Positions 7,917 to 16,683 of a stretch of DNA of 64,000 bases are shown here, one piece after another; the stretch's first letter is position 1; each line of letters begins with the position of its first letter. Source of the DNA: Acidobacteriaceae bacterium (GTDB taxonomy: Bacteria; Acidobacteriota; Terriglobia; Terriglobales; Acidobacteriaceae); NCBI GenBank assembly GCA_030041045.1, contig JASHOQ010000140.1:1-64000 (forward strand), given 5' to 3'. Below the pieces are notes generated by a model, which did not search any database, was not told the DNA's origin, and saw only the letters and a program-made list of their open reading frames with translations. Position numbers and translations under genes: made by a program.

Positions 7917-8378
7917 ATGACCTCGGGAGACGGGGTAGCGATTACCGGCATTGTGCTGACTTTCTTGGTGAGCGCCGCAAACCTCATATATAACCTTCGG
8001 AGCAGCAATAGAACAATCTTCGTCAATACGGTTTCGACTTCAAGGCTTAAATGGATCGACTCGCTGCGGGACAAGGTGTCAGAGTTTATAGCTGTTTCTG
8101 CGCAGCTTGCGCAATCGGTCGGCGCGCCGGGCGGAGTCGCGGGTCTCTCGCTTCAGCGCGACGCTTTGTTGCATGAGATTGTGCTACATCTTAACCCCAG
8201 AGATGCCGAAGATCAAAGGATCAGGACGCTCGCGGACCATGTTAGTGAACTCACTGCGGATCGAGAACGGTCCGCCGAGTTTGCCCGCGCGTTGGTCGAA
8301 CTTCGTGATGCGACTGGCGTCTACCTCAAGAAGGAGTGGAATAGGGTCAAAGAAGAATCTGCCGGAAAGTCGTCTTGA
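7917..8378 (+). CDS. membrane-anchored hypothetical protein
   Basis: 153 aa. GGGGGAG lies 6 nt before the ATG. One N-terminal hydrophobic segment (residues 6-26, GVAITGIVLTFLVSAANLIY) is followed by a cytoplasmic helical domain (STSRLKWIDSLRDKVSEFIA, then LHLNPRDAEDQRIRTLADHV). I know this layout (one TM helix, then a WIxxLRxxV motif) only from uncharacterised proteins. It stands alone after the VapBC pair and is lower in GC than its neighbours, which suits an accessory gene. Confidence 0.75.
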   Translation: MTSGDGVAITGIVLTFLVSAANLIYNLRSSNRTIFVNTVSTSRLKWIDSLRDKVSEFIAVSAQLAQSVGAPGGVAGLSLQRDALLHEIVLHLNPRDAEDQRIRTLADHVSELTADRERSAEFARALVELRDATGVYLKKEWNRVKEESAGKSS

Positions 8379-8401
8379 ATTCGAGGGGTTCGGGACGGAT
8401 C

Positions 8402-9709
8402 TCAGCCATTCTCTGCCCTCATTGCAGACTCGGGAATCTCCTGGCCGAAGGCAAGACGATAATTGTGCTGGTTGCCTTCTTCGTCTGAGTCTGCTGTTTC
8501 AACCTTTTCATTTTGACCCTTGGGACCCGCGGAGACTTCGCTGGACAAGAAGGTGTCCCTCTTGAATTGCTTGCTCAGTGCCAGCCCCTGTTGCTGATAG
8601 TTTGAGCCAATCGAGCCGCCGTAGATTCTCTGCGGTTTTTGGGACATGTTGTAGTAGGTGAGCCGGCCGACGAATTGGTCGTCCTCAAGCAGGATAGGCA
8701 TTTCGTTTGCTCGGACTTCCAGCACCGCGCGTGTGCCGGGGATCTCGCCGTTTTCTCCGTATCCGAAGCCGGGATCAAAGAAACCGGCGTAATGAACCCT
8801 GAACTCTTGCGTAGACAGGTCATAAGGGAGCATCTCGGCGGCAAGGTCCGGCGGAATTCTGACCTTCTGTTTAGAGGCTAGGATGTAGAATTCCCCGGGC
8901 TTGAGGATGCATTCCTGGCCTCTCAGGATTGGTACCCAGAATTCGCCGACTTCGTAATGGTTGATCAGATCGAGGTCGATGATTTCTGAAGTCTTCTTCG
9001 CTTGGTAGCCCACGATCCCTGCGCCGTTACCCTGAAGATCGACCGTTAGCCGATAGCTGCTTCGGTCTACTCTCGCTTGACCGTTTTCCTCATCTGGGTC
9101 AATCAAGAAGTTTCCCTTGTCGAGCCATCTGAGCCGATCCTCGCCTACAGGATTCCTTCTGCCACGGCCAAACCGCAGTTGGTTTAGCTTCATGCCGGCT
9201 CGAACAAGAACACGGAAAGTCTGCGAGACGACTTCGATATACAGTCCCCCCGGGTATCCCTTCGGAACTCGTTCGAATTCATCGCCATATTCGGTGATAA
9301 GGCGCGTGAATATATCTAACCTTCCGGTGGAACTCTTGGGATTCGCGATTCCGTACACGTCATGAGGTAGCGAAAGCCTCTCCATCAGCGGGATGATGTA
9401 GATCGCGCCCGGCTCCAGGATTGCGCCGTCCGAGATGTCGATAGTTTCGATCAGCATGCCATTCGCTTTGGCACGAACCGGCAGCGTCGTCGACTTCCCC
9501 GGCAAAAAGCTGGCCTTTACCTTATAGGCCTCACCTGCCAGGCGGAGATCAATGCTGGAAGGCTGGATCTGGTTTTCCTCGTCTACAGGTCTCGTGGCAG
9601 AAATCTTGCCTGAATGGACGAAGTCCAAGATCTCCTGAGACGGAAGAATCCCATCTCCGGTTGGGTGCCCGAAGGCAAAAAGCATCTCAGATGCCAACTT
9701 CTCCTCCAC
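8402..9709 (-). CDS. dcd: dCTP deaminase, long two-domain (DCD) form
   Basis: 435 aa. It begins GILPSQEILDFVHSGKISAT and PSSIDLRLAGEAYKVKA, then YGIANPKSSTGRLDIFTRLI and LYIEVVSQTFRVLVRAGMKL, with a second copy of the fold later (PYDLSTQEFRVHYAGFFDPG, then RAVLEVRANEMPILLEDDQF). This is the long DCD form known from alphaproteobacteria and others, not the usual single-domain enzyme of about 190 aa. It deaminates dCTP to dUTP in thymidylate supply. The last 50 residues are a polar extension. It lies 12 bp after a zinc-ribbon gene on the same strand, so they form an operon. Confidence 0.9.
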   Translation of the reverse strand: MEEKLASEMLFAFGHPTGDGILPSQEILDFVHSGKISATRPVDEENQIQPSSIDLRLAGEAYKVKASFLPGKSTTLPVRAKANGMLIETIDISDGAILEPGAIYIIPLMERLSLPHDVYGIANPKSSTGRLDIFTRLITEYGDEFERVPKGYPGGLYIEVVSQTFRVLVRAGMKLNQLRFGRGRRNPVGEDRLRWLDKGNFLIDPDEENGQARVDRSSYRLTVDLQGNGAGIVGYQAKKTSEIIDLDLINHYEVGEFWVPILRGQECILKPGEFYILASKQKVRIPPDLAAEMLPYDLSTQEFRVHYAGFFDPGFGYGENGEIPGTRAVLEVRANEMPILLEDDQFVGRLTYYNMSQKPQRIYGGSIGSNYQQQGLALSKQFKRDTFLSSEVSAGPKGQNEKVETADSDEEGNQHNYRLAFGQEIPESAMRAENG

Positions 9710-9721
9710 CTTTCATATAAA

Positions 9722-9913
9722 TCAGTTTCGCAGTGCCGATGCTAGACGTCTTGCTCTCTCGGAGAATTCCGCTTGATGGTAAGATGCGACGCACTCGAGG
9801 CTGCAAAACGATCCCGCTCCTCGGACGACAGTTTTGCCTTCGGGTATCCTCTGTCCGCAATTGGGGCAGATGCCAGAATCACACAAGCGTTTCAAATCCT
9901 CGGACTCGGTCAT
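9722..9913 (-). CDS. tiny zinc-ribbon protein upstream of dcd
   Basis: 63 aa. Two Cys pairs, CPNCGQRIPEGKTVVRGAG (C16, C19) and FCSLEC (C37, C41), make a treble-clef or zinc-ribbon site, followed by a basic helix. The stop lies 12 bp before the dcd start, so the two are cotranscribed. The function is unknown; it could be a regulator or partner of the deaminase. Confidence 0.75.
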   Translation of the reverse strand: MTESEDLKRLCDSGICPNCGQRIPEGKTVVRGAGSFCSLECVASYHQAEFSERARRLASALRN

Positions 9914-10158
9914 CCTTTTCCGTCGTCAATGGGATTCCGAAGGTTAACAGGGCACAGGTTGTGGATGTGTTGAAAATCTAGGCGGATGTGTGAACTTCTT
10001 GAACGTACCGCTGCAAGTTCCTATCGATTGAGGAAGTTCAACGTCCGACGCGCTCTGAGGAAATTCTCTCAAATGCACTCAGAGATGAGCAATCTGAGAG
10101 TGTAGGCGCGCTCGGAAGTCTTGAATTTCCGAGTTCTCAGCCTCTGGATTCAGCCAAC
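9914..10158. other. intergenic stretch with several imperfect inverted repeats
   Basis: TGAACTTCTT (9991-10000) nearly pairs with AGGAAGTTCA (10031-10040), and GGAAGTCTTGAATTTCC (about 10111-10127) folds on itself. The region separates the dcd operon from the end of the OPT gene, both on the minus strand, so it should hold a terminator for the transporter and a promoter for the zinc-ribbon gene. Neither is clear. Confidence 0.35.
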
Positions 10159-12390
10159 TCATTTCAGGAGCGGCTTGCGGGCGAAGTGGTAGAGCGCATA
10201 GGCCAGCGCGGCGAAGGCGAGGACGGCTACGTAGTTGTTGTCCAGGATCGTAAATGGGAAGGTGCGGGGGAAGTTGAGGATGTCGCCTTTGCCCACCGTG
10301 GCCTCATAGGCTTTGAGGGCGACGCCGAGGAGGCCGACGATGCCGCCGGCGGCGATCAATCCTGAGGCGAAGAGCGAGCCGGGCGAGATTTCGCTTTCGG
10401 CTTCTTCGGCATGGCCGGAGCGGCGCGCCATGAAGTCGACCAGGCCGCGGACCAGGCCGCCGGCAAAAATGGGCAGGGTGGTGCCGATGGGCAGATAGGC
10501 GCCGACGGCGAAGGGCAGCGAGCGGATGCCGAGCAGCTCCACAGCAATCACAATGGAGACGCCGATGAGCACCAGTCCCCAGGGCAGCTTGCGGCTCAAG
10601 ATGCCGTTGATGACCGTGGCCATGAGGCGAGCCTGGGGCGCGGGCGCTGCGGCCGAACCGATGCCCTGGATCCAGTGGACTTCAATCTGGTGCGTCGAGG
10701 GCGAGTAGAGATATTTGCCGTCCTGGAGTTCGGTTGAGCCGATGGCGTTCAAGAGGATGAATTCGGATTTCTGGCGCGTGGTGAAGGTCTTGCCGTCGGC
10801 CGATTGGACGCGGAACTGATTGGGCAGGTGGTGGGTGTCGCTCTGGATGGAGACGCCGGGGTGGGAGGCGCTGAGGTCCCAGGGCTGCGCGGCCAAGTCG
10901 AACTCCTGCAGGCCGGTGTTCATCAGGTTGAGGGTGAAGCCGATGACCACGGTGGAGACGACTACGCCGATCATGAGCGCGATCTGCTGCAGGCGCGGCG
11001 TGGAACCGACGATGTAGCCGGTCTTCAGGTCCTGCGAAGTGTCGCCGGAGTTGGAGGCGGCGATGCAGACCACGCCGCCGATGGTGATGGCGAGCGCGCC
11101 GAAGGCAGGCGCGGTCCAGCCTTCGATGAGGAAGACGGCGGCCGTGGCCATGAGCGTGGCAATGGTCATACCGCTGACCGGGCTGGCCGATGAACCGACG
11201 ATGCCCACGATGCGCGAGCTGACGGTGACGAAGAGAAAGCCGAAGACGACCACGAGGAGCGAGGCGGCCAGGTTGGCGGGCCAGCCGACAAAGGCGCCGG
11301 GCACGGGCTTGAACTCAAGAAAGACGAACATGAGGGCGACGATGAGCAGCGAGCCGACGAGGACGACGCGCATGGAGAGATCGTTTTCCGTGCGCAGCGG
11401 CGCGGCCTGCGTGGATGCCGCGCCGGGACGCATGGATTTGAGGCCGGCGGTGAGGGCGCTCCAGATGGTGGGGACGGTCTTGATGAGGGTGATGAGGCCG
11501 GAGGCGGCCACGGCTCCCGCGCCCATGGGCTTGATGTAAGTGGACCAGAGGTCGCCCGGGCCCATCTGCGCGATGGGGACTAGGCCGGGGTAGATGGGGT
11601 GGTTGATCTCTTTGCCGAAGAAATAAATGAGCGGCATGATGACCAGCCAGGAGAGCACGCCGCCGGCGAAGAGAATGCCGGCCACGCGCGCGCCGATGAT
11701 GTAGCCTACACCGAGATATTCGCTGGTGGCCTCGGCGTTGATGGAGGCGCCCTTGAGGATGTGCTGGGGGCCGAAGTCAGGGTTGTAGGTGGGCTGGCCC
11801 GGCCAGGCGCGGAAGAGATTCTCATTCTGAAAGAGGGTGTAGAGGCTGCCCAGGCCGAGGCCGAGAAACACGCGGCCGGCGAGCGAGCCGCCTTTTTCGC
11901 CGGCGATAAGCACGTCGGCGCAGGCGGTGCCCTCGGGGTAGGGAAGGACGCCGTGCTCCTGCACGATGAGCTGGCGGCGAAGGGGAATCATGAAAAGCAC
12001 GCCGAGCCAGCCGCCGATGAGGGCGAGCATGAGAATGCGGGAGTACTCGAGATCGAAGCCGAGAAAGACCAGTGCGGGCAGGGTGAAGATGACGCCGGAG
12101 GCGATGGACTGGCCGGCGTTGCCGGTGGTCTGGACGATATTGTTCTCGAGGATGGAGGCGCGGCCGAGGACGCGGAGAATGCTGATGGAGAGCACCGCAA
12201 TGGGGATGGAAGCGGCCACGGTGAGGCCGGCGCGGAGGCCCACGTAGACGGTGACGGCGCCGAAGATGAGGCCGAAGAAGGAGCCGAGCAGAATGGCGCG
12301 CAACGTGAACTCGGGCGGCTTCTCCTGCGGGGGAACGAAGGGCTGGAAATCAGGTGTGGGCTTCTCGGGCGTGATTGCGGGGGTTGTCAT
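10159..12390 (-). CDS. OPT family oligopeptide transporter
   Basis: 743 aa from the ATG at 12390 (MTTPAITPEKPTPDFQPF). The longer frame upstream has no hydrophobic or conserved content. About 14-16 membrane segments are visible. Family-typical blocks include GAVTVYVGLRAGLTVAASIP, the NIVQTTGNAGQSIASGV motif and PYPEGTACADVL. OPT proteins take up oligopeptides, or metal chelates in the YSL branch, by proton symport; the bacterial glutathione/peptide branch fits best. A loop of about 120 residues interrupts the helices in the second half (FDLAAQPWDLSASHPG). The gene is monocistronic. Confidence 0.93.
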   Translation of the reverse strand: MTTPAITPEKPTPDFQPFVPPQEKPPEFTLRAILLGSFFGLIFGAVTVYVGLRAGLTVAASIPIAVLSISILRVLGRASILENNIVQTTGNAGQSIASGVIFTLPALVFLGFDLEYSRILMLALIGGWLGVLFMIPLRRQLIVQEHGVLPYPEGTACADVLIAGEKGGSLAGRVFLGLGLGSLYTLFQNENLFRAWPGQPTYNPDFGPQHILKGASINAEATSEYLGVGYIIGARVAGILFAGGVLSWLVIMPLIYFFGKEINHPIYPGLVPIAQMGPGDLWSTYIKPMGAGAVAASGLITLIKTVPTIWSALTAGLKSMRPGAASTQAAPLRTENDLSMRVVLVGSLLIVALMFVFLEFKPVPGAFVGWPANLAASLLVVVFGFLFVTVSSRIVGIVGSSASPVSGMTIATLMATAAVFLIEGWTAPAFGALAITIGGVVCIAASNSGDTSQDLKTGYIVGSTPRLQQIALMIGVVVSTVVIGFTLNLMNTGLQEFDLAAQPWDLSASHPGVSIQSDTHHLPNQFRVQSADGKTFTTRQKSEFILLNAIGSTELQDGKYLYSPSTHQIEVHWIQGIGSAAAPAPQARLMATVINGILSRKLPWGLVLIGVSIVIAVELLGIRSLPFAVGAYLPIGTTLPIFAGGLVRGLVDFMARRSGHAEEAESEISPGSLFASGLIAAGGIVGLLGVALKAYEATVGKGDILNFPRTFPFTILDNNYVAVLAFAALAYALYHFARKPLLK

Positions 12391-12562
12391 CCTCAAGTTT
12401 TCCTGAAGGGTCGAGTGTAGCAGCGCGGGCGCGGTTTTGACAGGGTTGGCGCGGAGGGAAGAGTGAATGCGGTCCCACCCGGGCGCAAGGGGCGCGCGAG
12501 GATGAGGCAACCAGCCGTCGAGTGTGGCAAGCTCGTGAATATACAGGAAAGGAGTCTGAACC

Positions 12563-12916
12563 ATGATCATGGGAGCGCACGTGATTCTGTACAGCAGCGA
12601 CGCGGAGGCCGACCGGGCCTTCCTTCGCGACGTGCTTGGATTCGTATCCGTGGATGCCGGGCGTGGATGGCTGATTTTCGCGCTGCCTCCGGCCGAAGCT
12701 GCAGTGCACCCCGAAGAGACCGGGGGGCGGCACGAGCTTTACCTGTTGTGCGATGACCTGAAGGCGGAAATGAAAAGGCTGGAGGGGAAGGGGGTGCGAT
12801 GCTCGAAGGAGCACAAGGAGCGATGGGGTTCAGTCACGCGGATCGAACTTCCCGGGGGCGGCAAACTCGGCTTGTATCAACCGGCCCATCCACTGGCGAT
12901 CGGGATGCAGGCGTGA
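12563..12916 (+). CDS. VOC-superfamily (glyoxalase-like) protein
   Basis: 117 aa, one glyoxalase/bleomycin-resistance fold. The pattern VILYSSDAEADRAFLRDVLG, then WLIFALPPAEAAVHP, then HELYLLCDDLKAEMKRLEGK and IELPGGGKLGLYQP is typical of small VOC proteins. These bind a divalent metal as dimers and do many different reactions, so the substrate cannot be told. AAAGGAG sits 8 nt before the ATG. It is divergent from the OPT gene. Confidence 0.88.
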   Translation: MIMGAHVILYSSDAEADRAFLRDVLGFVSVDAGRGWLIFALPPAEAAVHPEETGGRHELYLLCDDLKAEMKRLEGKGVRCSKEHKERWGSVTRIELPGGGKLGLYQPAHPLAIGMQA

Positions 12917-12931
12917 CGATCTGAGTGCGAT

Positions 12932-12972
12932 CCCATCCTTGCGGTAAAAGGCGCTGCAGGGATGGGGCAACC
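12932..12972. repeat. family A hairpin repeat
   Basis: CCCATCC (12932-12938) pairs with GGATGGG (12960-12966); tail GGGGCAACC. It follows the VOC stop codon by 15 nt. Confidence 0.65.
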
Positions 12973-13065
12973 GCTTGGCAAGCGCAGCGCGAGCGCGTAG
13001 GGTAGTGTGCATCGCGCATCGCTACCGGATGCAGCGCGCCTGAAGAACCGAATCTGGAGGAGCGC

Positions 13066-14277
13066 ATGGCTGAATCGGTTGTTGCCTCCGAACCCAACCT
13101 GACCGCAGGGAGCGGCGCGGCGACCACGCCGGCCAAGCGCCTGGTCTCGCTCGACGTTTTGCGCGGCCTGACCATCGCCTTCATGATCATGGTGAACAAC
13201 AACGGCGGGCCGGGATCGTGGAAAGAGATGAACCATGCCGCGTGGAACGGGTTCACGGCGACGGATCTGGTGTTTCCCACGTTTCTCTTCGTGGTGGGCG
13301 TCTCCATCGTGCTGGCGACGCAGGCGCGGCTCAAGCGGGGCCAGTCGCCGGCGCAACTCGCCCGGCACACGGTGGTGCGCGCCGTTGTTCTTTTCGCTTT
13401 CGGGATCGTGGTGAACAACTTTCCCTTTTTCCATTGGGAGCACATGCGGTTCTACGGCGTGCTGCAAAGGATCGCCATCTGCTACCTGATCGTGGAGCTG
13501 TTTTACCTGTGGGATAGGCGCGCAAATACGAAGGTGGTGGCGCTGGCGGCGGTGCTCGTGGGTTACTGGGTGCTGGTGCGCTGGGTACCGGTTCCGGGCG
13601 CGGGGATGCCGGTGCGGGACGTGCAGTTTCTTGACCGCAACCAGAACATTGTGGCGTGGGTGGACCGGCAGCTCATGCCCGGCCATCTCTATGAAGATTC
13701 GCCGGCGCACGATGCCCGTGACCCGGAGGGATTGCTGAGCGACATTCCCGCGCTGGGCACGACGCTGCTCGGGCTGCTCACCGGAATATGGTTGCTTGGG
13801 CGGCGTTCGAACCGGGCGAAGGCGGCGGGGATGGCCGCGGGCGCGGCGCTTTGCCTGGCCATGGGATTTCTCTGGTCACTTGAGTTTCCACTGAATAAGA
13901 AGATGTGGACGAGCTCGTACGTGCTGTGGGCGGCGGGATGGTCGCTGCTGCTGTTTGCGCTGGTTTACTGGACGATGGAAGTGCGGGGCTGGGGCAAGGC
14001 GGGCGCGACGCGCGCGCTCGCGTGGCCGTGGCTGATCTTCGGATCGAATGCGATTGTGGCCTATATGGTGAGCGAGTTGCTGGGGCCGACGCTCGACGTC
14101 ATCCGTTTCCAGGACCAGGGGCGGGCGTCGAATCCGCTGTGGTACGCGCACGTACACTTCTTTTCGCATATTCCCGATCCGGGGTGGGCGGCCTTCGCCT
14201 TTTCCGTTTCGTATACGGCGGCGTGCTTTGTGCCGGTGTGGCTGCTGTACCGGCGGAAGATGTTCCTGAAGGTGTAA
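13066..14277 (+). CDS. heparan-alpha-glucosaminide N-acetyltransferase-like membrane acyltransferase
   Basis: 403 aa, about 10 membrane helices. RLVSLDVLRGLTIAFMIMVN followed by FTATDLVFPTFLFVVGVSIV, and later RFYGVLQRIAICYLIVELFY, is the signature of the HGSNAT/DUF5009 group. These move acyl groups across the membrane onto sugars; the bacterial substrates are mostly unknown. A 25-residue cytoplasmic tail precedes the first helix. GGAGG lies 7 nt upstream of the ATG. The phosphoesterase gene follows 56 nt later on the same strand. Confidence 0.9.
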   Translation: MAESVVASEPNLTAGSGAATTPAKRLVSLDVLRGLTIAFMIMVNNNGGPGSWKEMNHAAWNGFTATDLVFPTFLFVVGVSIVLATQARLKRGQSPAQLARHTVVRAVVLFAFGIVVNNFPFFHWEHMRFYGVLQRIAICYLIVELFYLWDRRANTKVVALAAVLVGYWVLVRWVPVPGAGMPVRDVQFLDRNQNIVAWVDRQLMPGHLYEDSPAHDARDPEGLLSDIPALGTTLLGLLTGIWLLGRRSNRAKAAGMAAGAALCLAMGFLWSLEFPLNKKMWTSSYVLWAAGWSLLLFALVYWTMEVRGWGKAGATRALAWPWLIFGSNAIVAYMVSELLGPTLDVIRFQDQGRASNPLWYAHVHFFSHIPDPGWAAFAFSVSYTAACFVPVWLLYRRKMFLKV

Positions 14278-14333
14278 CGCGCAGGTTCAACACCACGTAT
14301 GCGGCGAGTGGCGAGCATTTTGAGGCAGGGCCC

Positions 14334-15083
14334 ATGCACGTAGCAGCACTCTATGACATTCACGGCAACCTTCCCGCGCTGGAGACGGTGCTTGCAGAGA
14401 TAGAGGAGACGGGCGTGGACCGGGTCATCATCGGTGGCGATGTGATTCCGGGACCGTTTCCGTGCGAGACCGTTGAGCGACTGTTGGCAATCGACATTCC
14501 GGTCGAGTACATCCACGGCAACGGCGAGATGGCGGTGCTGGATGCAATGGCCGGCAGAAATCCCCGCGGAATGCCGGAATCGCACTGGCCCATCATCCGC
14601 TGGACAGCGGAGAAGACGGCGGAATTTGAGCCGCTGTTCGCCGCGTGGCCCAAGACCGTTGACATCGAAATCGAAGGATTGGGCCGAGTGATCTTTTGCC
14701 ACGCGACGCCGCGCGATGAGAACGAGATCTTCACGCGGCTCACGGACGAGAAGAGTCTTCTTCCGGTTTTCGAAGGCCTGGCCGCGGACGCGGTGGTGTG
14801 CGGCCATACGCACATGCAGTTCGATCGCAGGGTGGGCGCGACGCGCGTGGTGAATGCGGGCAGCGTGGGGATGCCGTTTGGCGAGCCCGGCGCCTATTGG
14901 CTGCTGCTCGCGTCCGGTGTCGAATTGCGGCAGACGGCTTACGATCTTGCCGGCGCCGCGGACCGCATTCGCGCCAGCGATTATCCCGACCGCGAAAGTT
15001 TTGCCGCGCGCTCGGTGCTGAATCCGCAGAGCGAAACGGAGATGCTCGAGCTGTTTGGACGGGCCGAGCTTAGGAGCGCGTAA
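14334..15083 (+). CDS. YfcE/MJ0936-type metallophosphoesterase
   Basis: 249 aa from the ATG at 14334; the long upstream extension overlaps the acyltransferase and is not coding. Metal ligands are visible in order: ALYDIHGNLPALE (D-x-H), VIIGGDVIPGP (GD), YIHGNGE (GNxE variant of GNHD), CHATP, and VCGHTHMQFDR (GHTH). The family hydrolyses phosphodiesters with two metals. The substrate is unknown. It may be transcribed with the upstream acyltransferase gene. Confidence 0.92.
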   Translation: MHVAALYDIHGNLPALETVLAEIEETGVDRVIIGGDVIPGPFPCETVERLLAIDIPVEYIHGNGEMAVLDAMAGRNPRGMPESHWPIIRWTAEKTAEFEPLFAAWPKTVDIEIEGLGRVIFCHATPRDENEIFTRLTDEKSLLPVFEGLAADAVVCGHTHMQFDRRVGATRVVNAGSVGMPFGEPGAYWLLLASGVELRQTAYDLAGAADRIRASDYPDRESFAARSVLNPQSETEMLELFGRAELRSA

Positions 15084-15459
15084 GTTGCGGAGTTGGTCGC
15101 GCGAACGGTATCCGCAGAGCTCTTCTTCAGTGGCTGGAGTGAGTGCGTAGGATTCTGGAACCCTCGGTCCGGTTCCGTCGCCCCTACGGGGCTCAGGGTT
15201 GGCTTTTGTGGGTTTTTCCCAGGATTACGTTTCCCGTCCGCATGAGCGGACGACAAACTTCATCCTGGGCTATTTTCGTAGCATCCCTCCGGGATGCCCT
15301 TACGGCATTTTCTGAGTTACTGTGTCCTCTTCGTTCCTTCGCAAGGTCGCCGCTCCCTGTTGGTCCCACCCCAGCAAGCGAGGAGCGCTTGCCGGGGCCC
15401 CGGGTTGGTCGCGTCGACTCTGCTTTCCGTCTTCGGGATATAGCTACTCAGAAAATGCT
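15084..15459. repeat. intergenic block of nested palindromes (15181-15300)
   Basis: GCCCCTACGGGGC (about 15180-15192); CCCAGGAT (15218-15225) paired with ATCCTGGG (15262-15269), enclosing CGTCCGC paired with GCGGACG (15235-15252); and GCATCCCTCCGGGATGC (15281-15297). They lie between the convergent phosphoesterase and lpxK genes. The rest of the gap shows nothing. Confidence 0.65.
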
Positions 15460-16683
15460 TTAGTCCCGCACCGGCGGCAGGGATGCGAGAAGCGCATCGA
15501 GCGCGGCGTCTTCGTCTTCAATCTCGATGTGCAGGCGCGCGGCGTTGAGCGGGATCTCCTCGGAGAGCTGCGCGGCCAGCGGGGCGGCAAGTGAAAGCAG
15601 GCGCACGCGATCTTTTTCCGTGGTGAGGAATGCCGCGGCGCCGGCGCTCCGAGCGGTGGAGCGAAGGCGCGCAATATCGGCTTGCGCGTAGCGATGGTGG
15701 TCGGGAAAAGCGATGCGTGCGGCAAGATGAAGGCCGGCGGCTTCCAGGCCCAGGAAAAACTGATCGGGGCGGGCGATGCCGCAGAAAGCGACGACGGATG
15801 AATTTAGAGGGGCCGATTCGACGAGGGGGACCTCCATGCGGCGGTGCAGGCGCCAGACGGGGCCAGTCCAGTTGAGCTCCGTTACCAGGTTCGCGTCTTC
15901 AGCGGGAACGGCGAGGATGGCGGCGCGGCGCAACGCGCTGAGCGGCTCGCGCAGATTGCCGAAGGGGAGAAGACGATCGTTGAGGTCGTGGCGGCTGAAG
16001 AGAACAATGTCGATGTCGCGGTGAAGCTGGCGATGCTGAAAGCCGTCGTCGAGGAGATGGATGGCGGACAGGTATTCCGCAGGGGCTGAAGCCCCTTCCT
16101 GTTCAGCCTGCAATTTGCCAGGACTGAAGTCCCGGCCTACCGGACTGGCGTCTCGGCCTACCGGACTCGAGTCCCGATCTGCCGAACGAGCAGACAACCC
16201 GGCATCGCGCTCGGCAAGCAGGCCGGCCTGGTAGCGCTCGGCGGCGACGTAGACGGGCAGGCCGGTCGCCCGCGCAATCTCCAGCGGCTCATCGCCGAAC
16301 TCTGCAACCGTTCCGTCCGGGTCAACGCGCGCGGGTCCCCGATGCAGGCGGCCATAGCCGCGCGAGAGCACGTCGATATGTATGCAGGAGGGCATGCGAT
16401 TCGCGCTTGAGGAAGTGCTGCCTTGCGAAAGGGCGCCGGCGCGAGTGCTGCCCTGCCATAGGGCGCTCAAGGAAGTGCTGCCGTGCGAAAGGGCGCGGGC
16501 GAGAGCAATGACGAGCGGCGTCTTGCCGGCGCCGCCTGCCGAAAGACTGCCGATGCTCACCACCGGCGAGCGCAGGTGGTTTACACGTTCCAGGCCGGCG
16601 TGGAGGCCGAACGCGCGCGCAGCCGTCGCGAGCCGGTAGAGCGGCACCAGCGGAGCGAGCCATGGGCGCCGGGAGCCGGTCAC
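15460..16683 (-). CDS. lpxK: tetraacyldisaccharide 4'-kinase LpxK with repeat-derived insertions
   Basis: 407 aa from a GTG at 16683, longer than the usual 320-350. It phosphorylates the lipid A disaccharide at the inner membrane. Walker A is SAGGAGKTPLV, the second motif is HLLDDGFQHRQLHRDIDIVL, and HIDVLSRGYGR is present. Two unusual stretches are inserted in frame: residues near 62-96 (SHGSTSLSALWQGSTRAGAL and repeats) and near 170-201 (RDSSPVGRDASPVGRDFSPG and following). At DNA level both are interspersed repeats. The start overlaps the waaA stop in GTGA, so translation is coupled. Confidence 0.95.
   Translation of the reverse strand: MTGSRRPWLAPLVPLYRLATAARAFGLHAGLERVNHLRSPVVSIGSLSAGGAGKTPLVIALARALSHGSTSLSALWQGSTRAGALSQGSTSSSANRMPSCIHIDVLSRGYGRLHRGPARVDPDGTVAEFGDEPLEIARATGLPVYVAAERYQAGLLAERDAGLSARSADRDSSPVGRDASPVGRDFSPGKLQAEQEGASAPAEYLSAIHLLDDGFQHRQLHRDIDIVLFSRHDLNDRLLPFGNLREPLSALRRAAILAVPAEDANLVTELNWTGPVWRLHRRMEVPLVESAPLNSSVVAFCGIARPDQFFLGLEAAGLHLAARIAFPDHHRYAQADIARLRSTARSAGAAAFLTTEKDRVRLLSLAAPLAAQLSEEIPLNAARLHIEIEDEDAALDALLASLPPVRD
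16082..16173. repeat. family B palindromes inside lpxK
   Basis: GGGGCTGAAGCCCC (16082-16095), GGACTGAAGTCC (16121-16132) and GGACTCGAGTCC (16162-16173) are small self-complementary units with the same core (GCTGAAGC/ACTGAAGT) seen between genes elsewhere in the window. Here they are translated as part of LpxK. Confidence 0.7.
16410..16503. repeat. three-unit repeat of about 30 bp inside lpxK
   Basis: Units start GAAGTGCTGCCTTGCGAAAG, GAGTGCTGCCCTGCCATAGG and GAAGTGCTGCCGTGCGAAAG, each ending GGGCGC. Together they make an in-frame insertion of about 35 codons just after the Walker A helix. Confidence 0.75.
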
